A stretch of DNA of 64,000 nucleotides from Epinephelus fuscoguttatus (Eukaryota > Chordata > Actinopteri > Perciformes > Serranidae), in the NCBI RefSeq assembly GCF_011397635.1, contig NC_064766.1:42707600-42771599 (forward strand), in the 5' to 3' direction. A program made the translations under genes and the position numbers. Positions 26,501 through 35,989 of this stretch are shown one piece after another (the stretch's first letter is position 1; every line of letters begins with the position of its first letter). The notes under the pieces are model-generated. The model was not told the DNA's origin. It saw nothing but the letters and a program-made list of their open reading frames with translations, and did no database searches.

Positions 26501-29500
26501 TAAAATGTTCCGTTGTGTTCCAGGCTCAGTTATAATGTTCTGTTGTGTGTTCCAGGCTAAATTATAATGTTCCTGTGTTCCAGGCTCAGTTATAATGTTC
26601 TGTTGTGTTCCAGGCTAAGTTATAATGTTCCATAGTGTTCCAGGCTAAGTTAAAATGTTCCGTTGTGTTCCAGGCTCAGTTATAATGTTCCGTTGTGTTC
26701 CAGGCTCAGTTATAATGTTCCATAGTGTTCCAGGCTAAGTTAAAATGTTCCGTTGTGTTCCAGGCTCAGTTATAATGTTCTGTTGTGTTCCAGGCTAAGT
26801 TATAATGTTCCTTAGTGTTCCAGGCTAAGTTGTAATGTTCCATTGTGTTCCAGGCTAAGTTATAATGTTCCATATTGTTCCATGCTAAGTTAAAATGTTA
26901 CGTTGTGTTCCAGGCTCAGTTATAATGTTCCATAGTGTTCCGGGCTAAGTTAAAATGTTCCATTGTGTTCCATGCTCAGTTATAATGTTTTGTTGTGTTC
27001 CAGGCTCAGTAATAATGTTCTGTTGTGTTCCAGGCTCAGTTATAATGTTCCATAGTGTTCCGGGCTAAGTTAAAATGTTCCGTTGTGTTCCATGCTCAGT
27101 TATAATGTTCTGTTGTGTTCCAGGCTCAGTCATAATGTTCTGTTGTGTTCCAGGCTAAGTTATAATGTTCCATAGTGTTCCAGGCTAAGTTAAAATGTTC
27201 TGTTGTGTTCCAGGCTCAGTTATAATGTTCTGTTGTGTTCCAGGCTAAGTTATAATGTTCCATAGTGTTCCAGGCTAAGTTATAATGCTCCATAGTGTTC
27301 CAGGCTCAGTTATAATGTTCTGTTGTGTTCCAGGCTCAGTTATAATGTTCTGTTGTGTTCCAGGTTAAGTTAAAATGTTCCGTTGTGTTCCAGGCTAAGT
27401 TAAAATGTTCCGTTCTGTTCCAGGCTAAGTTATAATGTTCCATATTGTTCCAGGCTAAGTTGTAATGTTCCATTGTGTTCCAGGCTAAGTTATAATGTTC
27501 CATATTGTTCCAGGCTAAGTTAAAATGTTCCGTTGTGTTCCAGGCTCAGTTATAATGTTCCATAGTGTTCCGGGCTAAGTTAAAATGTTCTGTTGTGTTC
27601 CAGGCTAAGTTATAATGTTCCATAGTGTTCCAGGCTAACTTGAAATGTTCAGTTGTGTTCCAGGCTCAGTTATAATGTTCTGTTGTGTTCCAGGCTAAGT
27701 TATAATGTTCCATAGTGTTCCAGGCTAAGTTATAATGCTCCATAGTGTTCCAGGCTCAGTTATAATGTTCTGTTGTGTTCCAGGCTAAGTTAAAATGTTC
27801 CATAGTGTTCCAGGCTAAGTTGTAATGTTCCATTGTGTTCCAGGCTAAGTTATAATGTTCCATATTGTTCCAGGCTAAGTTAAAATGTTCAGTTGTGTTC
27901 CAGGCTCAGTTATAATGTTCTGTTGTGTTCCAGGCTCAGTTATAATGTTCTGTTGTGTTCCAGGTTAAGTTAAAATGTTCCGTTGTGTTCCAGGCTAAGT
28001 TAAAATGTTCCGTTCTGTTCCAGGCTAAGTTATAATGTTCCATATTGTTCCAGGCTAAGTTGTAATGTTCCATTGTGTTCCAGGCTAAGTTATAATGTTC
28101 CATATTGTTCCAGGCTAAGTTAAAATGTTCCGTTGTGTTCCAGGCTCAGTTATAATGTTCCATAGTGTTCCGGGCTAAGTTAAAATGTTCTGTTGTGTTC
28201 CAGGCTAAGTTATAATGTTCCATAGTGTTCCAGGCTAACTTGAAATGTTCAGTTGTGTTCCAGGCTCAGTTATAATGTTCTGTTGTGTTCCAGGCTAAGT
28301 TATAATGTTCCATAGTGTTCCAGGCTAAGTTATAATGCTCCATAGTGTTCCAGGCTCAGTTATAATGTTCTGTTGTGTTCCAGGCTAAGTTAAAATGTTC
28401 CATAGTGTTCCAGGCTAAGTTGTAATGTTCCATTGTGTTCCAGGCTAAGTTATAATGTTCCATATTGTTCCAGGCTAAGTTAAAATGTTCAGTTGTGTTC
28501 CAGGCTCAGTTATAATGTTCTGTTGTGTTCCAGGCTCAGTTATAATGTTCCATGTTGTTCCGGGCTAAGTTAAAATGTTCCGTTGTGTTCCAGGCTAAGT
28601 TATAATGTTCCATATTGTTCCAGGCTAAGTTAAAATGTTACGTTGTGTTCCAGGCTCAGTTATAATGTTCTGTTGTGTTCCAGGCTAAGTTAAAATGTTC
28701 CATATTGTTCCAGGCTAAGTTAAAATGTTCCGTTGTGTTCCAGGCTCAGTTATAATGTTCTGTTGTGTTCCAGGCTAACTTATAATGTTCCATATTGTTC
28801 CAGGCTAAGTTAAAATGTTCCATATTGTTCCAGGCTTAGTTAAAATGTTCCGTTGTGTTCCAGGCTAAGTTAAATGTTCCATAGTGTTTCAGGCTAAGTT
28901 GTAATGTTTCATAGTGTTCCAGGTTAAGTTAAAATGTTCCGTTGTGTTCCAGGCTAAGTTATAATGTTCCATAATGTTCCAGGCTAAGTTAAAATGTTCC
29001 GTTGTGTTCCAGGCTAAGTTATAATGTTCCGTAGTGTTCCAGGCTAAGTTATAATGTTCCATAGTGTTCCAGGTTAAGTTAAAATGTTCCGTTGTGTTCC
29101 AGGCTAAGTTATAATGTTCCGTAGTGTTCCAGGCTAAGTTATAATGTTCCATAGTATTCCAGGTTAAGTTAAAATGTTCATTGTGTTCCAGGCTAAGTTA
29201 TAATGTTCCGTTGTGTTCCAGGCTAACGAGCTGCTGCTGAGTGGCAGGAAGTTGACGGCTCAGGAGGCGTGTTCTAAAGGTTTGGTATCTCAGGTTCTGT
29301 GGCCGGGAACCTTCACACAGGAAGTGATGCTCCGGGTCAAAGAGCTGGTGATGGTCGACTCACTGGTGAGTAACAAACACAGCCGCAGAAAATTGTGTGT
29401 GAACACACCACACACACACAGAGCGACACACTGTGACCTCTGCTTCAGTGTTAAGTATCTGTTCATGTCTCGGTTCCACTTCCTGTCCTGCAGGTTCTGC

Positions 29501-29652
29501 GGGAGTCCAAAGCCCTGATGAGGAACACCAGTCGCAGTGCTCTGGAGCAAGCTAACGAGCGCGAATGTGAAGCCCTGAAGAGAGTCTGGGGCTCATCGCA
29601 GGGAACCGACTCCATCTTGCAGTACCTGCAGAGGGGAACCGAGCTCTGCTAG
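8540..29652 (+). CDS. cdyl: CDYL, chromodomain Y-like corepressor, seven coding exons
   Basis: CDYL is a nuclear chromatin corepressor: its chromodomain reads methylated histone H3 (K9/K27) and its enoyl-CoA-hydratase-like domain is reported to hydrate crotonyl-CoA and to bind partners such as REST complexes. The joined exons (8540-8563, 9855-10593, 11345-11598, 11989-12161, 12249-12459, 29222-29365, 29494-29652) give 567 aa, close to the short mammalian isoform of about 544. Residues 1-60 are the chromodomain ([25 protein letters not shown] with cage aromatics). IKILVPKSP is a conserved linker motif. Residues about 305-567 are the crotonase fold (FRFSVRQTE to YLQRG). The N terminus matches the isoform that starts directly at the chromodomain. 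Other first exons may lie outside the window. Odd feature: intron 5 is a 16.7-kb minisatellite. Confidence 0.95.
8690..9705 (+). repeat. 28-bp minisatellite in cdyl intron 1
   Basis: About 36 copies of a 28-base unit (core GTTAGCTTCTGTCATTAGCT) run without interruption. A variant unit with CTCTTCGACAACTATC recurs every third unit at about 9272, 9354 and 9438, so a trimer has itself been amplified as a higher-order repeat. Confidence 0.95.
9855..10593 (+). CDS. cdyl: cdyl coding exon 2, chromodomain and linker
   Basis: Acceptor CCTCCTGCAG and donor CAGGTAAGG bracket 739 bases. It encodes the rest of the chromodomain ([19 protein letters not shown]) with the Trp of VRWRGY and TWEPE, then a Ser/Pro-rich linker with the conserved IKILVPKSP and ERARMG motifs. 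The frame stays open past the donor to 10679, but continuation into exon 3 gives the family sequence, so the donor at 10594 is preferred. Confidence 0.93.
11100..11237. mobile_element. Probable hAT-type transposon terminal fragment in cdyl intron 2
   Basis: The phrase ATTATCGCCCAACCCTAG at the right side is the reverse complement of the TAGGGTTGGGCGATA-type terminus common to fish hAT elements. It is preceded by the frequent TACCGTTGCTATTTTTAG phrase. I could not find the opposite terminus, so it is a fragment. Confidence 0.4.
11345..11598 (+). CDS. cdyl: cdyl coding exon 3
   Basis: Acceptor CTCCTCCAG, donor GAGGTAAGG, entering in phase 1 and leaving in phase 0. It encodes [20 protein letters not shown] and then [16 protein letters not shown], the start of the crotonase-like domain and nearly identical to mammalian CDYL. 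Confidence 0.95.
11989..12161 (+). CDS. cdyl: cdyl coding exon 4
   Basis: Acceptor CCTATGTCAG, donor CAGGTAACG. It encodes the [13 protein letters not shown]-type oxyanion-hole segment (here [20 protein letters not shown]) of the crotonase fold. Leaves in phase 2, with the split Arg codon completed by exon 5. Confidence 0.95.
12249..12459 (+). CDS. cdyl: cdyl coding exon 5
   Basis: Acceptor TCTTCCTCAG, donor TCGGTCAGT. It encodes [20 protein letters not shown] and [15 protein letters not shown], the second conserved half of the crotonase active-site region. Ends in phase 0 at LAS, exactly where exon 6 ([10 protein letters not shown]) resumes the family sequence 16.8 kb later. Confidence 0.95.
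12487..29221 (+). repeat. 16.7-kb minisatellite filling cdyl intron 5; each unit holds a 3' splice-site copy
   Basis: About 560 head-to-tail units of 30 bases, with many 29-base variants, fill the intron from 27 bases past the donor to the acceptor itself. Main unit types differ at GGCTAACTTGAAATG, GGCTAAGTTATAATG, GGCTCAGTTATAATG and GGCTAAGTTAAATG, each followed by a variable GTTCNRTTGTG/ATAGTG part and GTTCCAG. The last unit ends in the real acceptor GTGTTCCAG followed by exon 6, GCTAAC. The unit thus contains both the TTCCAG acceptor and the first bases of the exon. Higher-order duplications (offsets of about 600, 988, 1287, 2533 and 4882 bases) are visible. Open frames of 60-145 codons across it are by-products of the 30-base period. 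Confidence 0.97.
29222..29365 (+). CDS. cdyl: cdyl coding exon 6
   Basis: Acceptor GTGTTCCAG, which is the last unit of the minisatellite, donor CTGGTGAGT. Encodes [17 protein letters not shown] and then [15 protein letters not shown], matching mammalian CDYL closely. 48 codons, phase 0 at both ends. Confidence 0.95.
29494..29652 (+). CDS. cdyl: cdyl coding exon 7 with stop codon
   Basis: Acceptor TCCTGCAG, ending at TAG 29650-29652. Encodes [26 protein letters not shown] and [12 protein letters not shown], the C-terminal helices of the CDYL crotonase-like domain. Confidence 0.94.
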   Translation, partial: VLRESKALMRNTSRSALEQANERECEALKRVWGSSQGTDSILQYLQRGTELC

Positions 29653-31980
29653 AACCTGGACCTGAAGCGGGAGCAGGACTGTTCTCCTGACTCCGCAATG
29701 ACTCAGCAAATTCTGAACTGGACAGCAAACACTGAACGTTTCTTCCTTTTGCTGAAAACATTTAAATTATAATTTCATTAGAACATTTGTGTAGTTCTCT
29801 GGTTCTCACTGTTCTCAGCAGGCTCACCTGTGGGGTTCCACAGGTGGGGTTCCACAGGGTCCCATCTTGGTCCCTCTGTTGTGATAACATCAGGACATGT
29901 TGGACGGATCATCACAGGTTTGTTTTCATGTCTAATGTTCCTGCTAGACCAGACTGAGGGCGTCTAAGAACCCACAGTTTGAACGGAACCTGAACAGACA
30001 TGCTCAGGGTTTAAACAGCTTGACGTCAGAGGGCATATTTCTACTGGACACTGATAAAGGAGGAAGTACATGATGCTAAGCTAGGCTAAGAGTGGTGGAT
30101 TCTGTCTGCACTCAGAGACTAAAACGTGACTCTGATGGAGAACCAGAGGGTTTATAATGTTGGACTGTTCCTTTAAATGGAGGTGACCTTTGACTTTCAT
30201 TTCCTCTAATGAAATCCTACGTGGAGGAATAAACAGGAAGGGGAGCCTGGGCTAAAACAGGAAGTGAACTAGCAGTGACCTTCCTGTTTGTGGCGGTGGA
30301 TCATTAGACAATGTTTGCTCCTGCAGCGGCCTCCTCAGGACAGAATGGGACAGACACAGCGTCAGCCTGCAGGGGGTGCTCACACCGCTTTTAATCATGT
30401 TTACTGGTGAATTATGGGTACATACTGACACCTGAGAGGTGTATGTGTGTGGGCGTGGCTTGTTCAGGTGACCATGTGATCAGGTAAGCTGACTGATCCC
30501 AGTCCAGGGTCTGAACAGGACCAGAATTTGAACAGAACCAGGATCTGGACAGGACCTGGACCTGAGCAGGTTCTGTCAGATTTCTGATTGCGGTTCATTA
30601 TTTCATGTAAAAACAAATGAATCCAAATTAAAAGTATTTTGTTTGTTACAGTAACACGTTTGCTCTGTCAATCACTTCCTGTCTTCCTTATTTCAGTGCA
30701 GCCAATCACATCCTGTGTGTAGTGACATCATCAATGTATCATAAAGTAGAATGAGCCAATCAGCAGCTTCAGCATAAATAACATAATCCCAGCATTCTCT
30801 CATCCTGTGTGGTGTGACACCAGTCTCTATGCTAAGCTAACACACTCACACTCAGTGTACAGAGATGAGATGAGAACATTGTGAGGATCTCCTCCTGTCT
30901 CAGTCTCAACATGTCAGGAACAGAAACTCTGCAGCGTTCTTCAGGTCTGAGACACTTTGAGAACAACTTTTATCTTCACCAGGATCTCAACTGTAAATTA
31001 AAACTCTTAATGCAGATCAGTTTCTCTGACGTTCATCACCAGGAAGAACTCTGAAGGAACCCTAGAGGAACTCTGAAGGAACCCTAGAGGAACCATGGAG
31101 GAACTCTGGAGGAACCCTCGGGGAACTCTGGAGGAACCCTGGAAGAACTCAGAGGACAGAAGCTTTGTGAGCAGAAGCTGACTCTCAGAGAAACAGAGGA
31201 TTTAAGTTGATCCGTCACTTATCAGCTCAGAGTTTTGATGTAACAGCTTCAGTCTGAGGTGAAGACAGACGGATGGTTTTACTAAGAACACTCTGATCAG
31301 CTTCAGTCTGAGATGACGGCCCTTCATCATGTTCAGTTACAGTAAAACTTGTTGAATCTACCATAAAATAATAACTGGGTAATGAGAGGCTGAGAGAAGG
31401 ACACACTGATGCTAACAGGCTAACAGATCAGCTGGTGGAGGATCGGAGCTAACGGCTAGTGTAGCTTAGCTGACAGTTAGCTTGTTTTAACTTGGCATCT
31501 CAGTGTGAATCCCCTGACGTGCTGCTGTTAGTCGGGCTGCTAACTGAGCTGCTAATTGACAGCTACCTGCTCGGCTAACAGCTGTCAGCTGCCTGGTGGT
31601 TAGCTGGACAGACGGCCGAAGAAAGCCCAAAACCCAGTCTGAAGTTACTGCTGTTTATTTTCTTTAGTATGAAAAATCAACATTAATATTTAGTGACATT
31701 AAAAATAAACAAACTCTGTTAACAGCAGCATTTTGATTGTAACCATCTCCTGTGTTTAAGGACTGCAGTACAACACATTTAAAAAAAAATACTGTTTCAA
31801 CAAATATTTTTCAGATATTGTGTCATCTGATAACAGATGACCCATTTATGAGTTATAACAAAACATCATTTATAACTAATTAATAAAAAATATCAGGAAA
31901 AACAGATGAAGATAAACAGTTTTCTTTTGAAGAGGAAACTCAGAATCAACTAAAGATTTGTTTTCCGGTCAGGGATGACC
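29653..31980. other. Convergent intergenic interval between cdyl and rpp40
   Basis: Holds the presumed 3' UTRs of both genes. A short minisatellite with GAGGAACCCT/GAGGAACTCT units lies at about 31040-31155. A TTTATT at 31654-31659 (AATAAA on the minus strand) could serve rpp40, about 670 bases past its stop. No further gene is supported. Confidence 0.5.
30228..30233 (+). terminator. Candidate cdyl polyadenylation signal AATAAA
   Basis: A canonical AATAAA lies about 575 bases after the cdyl stop codon on the same strand. It is the first one after the coding region that I noticed. The 3' UTR extent is therefore an inference. Confidence 0.45.
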
Positions 31981-32341
31981 ACAGGTGAGGTCACAGAGGA
32001 CACATGAGGTCACCGAGGACACGAGGTCAAAGAGGACAGGTGAGGTCAAAGAGGACACATGAGGTCACCGAGGACACGAGGTCAAAGAGGACAGGTGAGG
32101 TCACCGAGGACACGTGAGGTCAAAGAGGACAGGTGAGGTCAAAGCGGACAGGTGAGGTCAAAGAGGACACATGAGGTCAAAGCGGACAGGTGAGGTCAAA
32201 GAGGACACATGAGGTCAAAGCGGACAGGTGAGGTCAAAGAGGACACATGACGTCGAAGCGGACAGGTGAGGTCACCGAGGACACGAGGTCAAAGAGGACA
32301 GGTGAGGTCACAGAGGACAGGTGAGGTCACCGAGGACAGGT
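31981..32341 (+). repeat. 17-19-bp minisatellite overlapping the end of the rpp40 coding region
   Basis: About 19 units of GAGGTCAAAGAGGACAGGT and GAGGTCACCGAGGACAC type. The last unit (32323-32341) includes the rpp40 stop codon (32327-32329) and its final four sense codons, read on the minus strand. The array lies downstream of the stop in rpp40 orientation. Confidence 0.93.
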
Positions 32342-32525
32342 GTCATGTGCTCCTGTAGCCAGGTGCAGGTGGTAGGTGTGGTCATGGAACATCAGCAGAC
32401 TGTAGAAGTTCTCTCCTCCTCTCAGGACACCGTGTTCAGCGCCTCCCCACGACACTGGACTGTCAACAAAACCGTGAACCGTCAGCGCTGCCCAGGACTC
32501 CAACCGAGGCTGCTCCAGGTGACAT
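32327..32525 (-). CDS. rpp40: rpp40 exon 8 with stop codon
   Basis: Acceptor on the minus strand GTCCTGCAG. Encodes LESWAALTVHGFVDSPVSW and GGENFYSLLMFHDHTYHLHL, then TCPR and TGA. The last codons and the stop lie inside the adjoining minisatellite unit. Confidence 0.9.
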
Positions 32526-35500
32526 CTGCAGGACACATACAACCAACGAGTTCAACACAACATGTGACACGACCTGAAACACATCTCTTAACTTCTCTGC
32601 TGACCTGATCTGCTCAATGAGGCGGTGGACGTCTTGTGGAAGCAGCAGTCCAACGATGGAGACACTCAGAGCTCGACTTAGTGTCGTCTTTGGCTCAGGA
32701 CAGACCAGTGAGGACAGGAAGCTGCTAGATGAGTTGTCACTGACACCACAGAAGAAGAGAAGAGGCGTTCAAGTGTTTGAACAGGAATAAAGACAGACGG
32801 GTGGAGACACGTTACAGAGGACAGCAGGTCACATGACAACTATTCACAGAGCGGCTAACATAGGACAAGTCGTCATTGCGTCCGCCCTCTCACCAGCTGA
32901 CGTGGGCGTCCACGGCTCCAAGCCACTCCAGGAAGCGGTGAGGGTCACATGACTGCAGGTCAGAGGTCAGCAAGGCGGGGCAGGAAAGGTCTTTGAGGGT
33001 GCAGCTGCTGATCTCAGGTCTGTGCTCTGACCAATCATATCGAGACAGGAGAGCCTGCAGAGAGGCTCCGCCCCCTACAAAACACACAGCAGGGGCTTAT
33101 GGTAATACACAGGCTGATGAAATCTTTAGGTTCGTCCGAGATGAGCCAGCCCTGCGCAGATTCGTTCACCGGCGATCGGTGCACAATGCATGCTGGTTAG
33201 TTTTGTGTCCGACTTCATCCCAACTTGCTCTGACGTATTACAAAAGTGGACGGCAATAAAGCCGCGAGAGCGAGGCGGCCGCAGTTTTTAGAGCCAGGTG
33301 CTGCAGCTGCTCTCCACCGACTGCACCGCCTGGCTCTCACCTGATCTAACAGCTGATTGGTTCAGATGTCGACTCAACAAGATGACGTTTTAGATAAACT
33401 ACTCATTTTTGTTGAATTTTAGAGATTAAGATTGTATTTGTCTGATCTGAAGGTTTATTCTGTGAACAGAAAACATGTTGTGTGACTGATGGTGAAAACA
33501 AACTGATATATGGGTCTGATCACTTTTTTAATGAACTGACATCATTCCAGACAGGATGTAAGTGTGTCTGTGACTTCCTGTACGGACTGAAGGCTGCTGG
33601 AAACTGTCGGGAAACTGTCCGACTTCACCGCAGCTTTTTGTCACCGCCCCCCGCAGCGGCCGCCTGCTCTCATCTACTTTCCAGGCAAGGCGCAGTTCAT
33701 CTCGAACGAGCCTACTGCTAGGTGTGGTCACAGGTGTGACTCTTAAGGTCATCGCACTGAAGATTCTGGAGAGTCAAGTCCTGAGATTGATGATACAGAA
33801 ACATTGAACCACAGATACATGTTGGTTCAATGTTTGATGATGGGAGGACAAATCTGAACCTGGTAATTAGTGTAACTGTGATGTAACATTCAGAGTCGAC
33901 TAAATGGGTCCTAACTTCTGTCTGAAGGAACAAAACAAACCCTTTACAGACAGAGCCGCCACAACTTCATGTTTACACAGAACCAAAGAACCCACTGCGC
34001 TGTCCGCGATATGTGACATACAGGGAGAGTGTTGCACCTGCTGCCTCCCTGCCTACCCTTTTTGAAGAAGAGATGAAACGTTACCAGAATGAGACATCAC
34101 TACGAGCCGACCAGGATCCACTCTTGTGGTGGAAAACTACGTACTGAAGTATCCAAACATTGCTCAGATAGCGAGGCGAAAGTTGGTCATACCTGGCACT
34201 TCAGTGAGGTCAGAACGGGTGTTTTCATCCAAGTGTCACGTTCATATTGTGTCAGCAATAAGCACCTTATTTTTTGTGTTTAAAAAAATAAATAAAATAA
34301 AATAAATAAATTCGAAAATATTCGAACTTAATTTCATGGTGCTTTTGACATCTCTCTGTCCTTACGACCCTCACAGCTGATCAGGAAAAACTCCCCAAAA
34401 AACCCTTTAACGGGGAAAAAACGGTAGAAACCTCAGGAAGAGCAACTGAGGAGGGATCCCTCTTCCAGGACGGACAGACGTGCAATAGATGTCGTACAGA
34501 ACAGATCAGCATGATAAATTAACAGTAATCCACATGACACAATGAGACAGAGAAAGACAAGCCCCTTTTACACTGCCAGATTTTCCGCAAATGTTGGGCC
34601 ATTTTGCCGGCAAGCTGCAAGCGTTTAGACATAGAGCCGGATTGGCAAGTTGATCCGAGGTGCCCAATTTTTCGCCTCGTAGGGTAGACATATTGGTGGA
34701 ATATGGTGTTCTTCCTTCTTTGAGTTAGCCGCTAACTGCTAACAGCTGCTGTTCTTCCTTCTTTGAGTTAGCTGCTAACTGCCAACAGCTGCTGTCCTTC
34801 CTCTTTGAGTTAGCCGGTAACTGCCAACAGCTGCTGTTCTTCCTTCGAGTTAGCCGCTAACTGCTAACAGCTGCTGTTCTTCCTCTTTGAGTTAGCCGCT
34901 AACTGCTACCAGCTGCTGTTCTTCCTCTTTGAGTTAGCCGCTAACTGCTACCAGCTGCTGTTCTTCTTTGAATTAGCTGCTAACTGCTACTTTTTAAATC
35001 TCTGCGGTGTGTCGTACACAGAACACGTATAAACATCACACCCGTCCTGTCCTGCTGTCTGTCCTGTTTATACAGACATTGTGTCTGTGCTGTTCCCTCC
35101 TCTACTGCCTTATAAGTGAAACAATCTCTTTCCCTCCATTCTGTGATTTGATCTTTTCTACAGGTCAGTGAGGTGGAATAACAACGTTAAACTCCAACCT
35201 TGAAGAGGTGGAGCAAAAGGAGCTAAAGATTATTGTTTGTGCGCTCCAACAGAAGGTTAATAAATCATGATGGGATTCAACCACTCTCATGCAGCTTAGC
35301 TAAAGCTAGCTGTGGCTAAAGCTAATGTGTAGTCGCCAGGGTTTGGCTGTGGTGTGTCATGGGTAACACAGGTGTGTCTCACCTGGATGATGTGACAGCA
35401 GGAAGTCAGTCCTCAGTTGAAGTCGTGACTTCAGACCTGCGATGAGTCTCTGATGGCCCCACCCACCAGGAGCCATGCTGCTGTGCGTCAGATCAACTGT

Positions 35501-35938
35501 CACCACTGGAACACAGATAATCATGTTTCACACACCTGTTTCTATGATGAGCTGACAGATGCTCAGGTTCACCTGGTTCAACATTTATTCTATTGTTTCA
35601 CATCATCATGAACTCCTGCCAGAGCAGACATGACATCGCTGATGTCACTGTGATGTCACTGTGCTCTTCAGACCGTATCTGCGGTTGGTTCTGTGGTTGA
35701 ATCTGGACGGTTTCCCTTCGACTCCCAGCAGCTCAAACGAGTCTTTGTCCAGAGACAGAGTCAGGTGACCTGCAGGCGGACAGACGGATGGACAGCCTGG
35801 GTCAGACACCTGTACGTGACATCATGTGACCACTGATGACATCACACAGGATTTACCGTTGGGCATCAGAGCGACAGAGTTGTCTTCATCGAGCCTTGTC
35901 TTGTAGGACAGACCGGACACTCGTCCTGCACACACGTG

Positions 35939-35989
<51 letters not shown>

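Noticed and set aside
12487-29221. Possible CRISPR array or satellite with spacers
   Set aside because: Units are contiguous 30-base repeats without unique spacers, inside a vertebrate intron.
33482-33721. 79-codon forward frame in RPP40 intron 5
   Set aside because: Lies in the right half of a TIR element with no similarity to known proteins.
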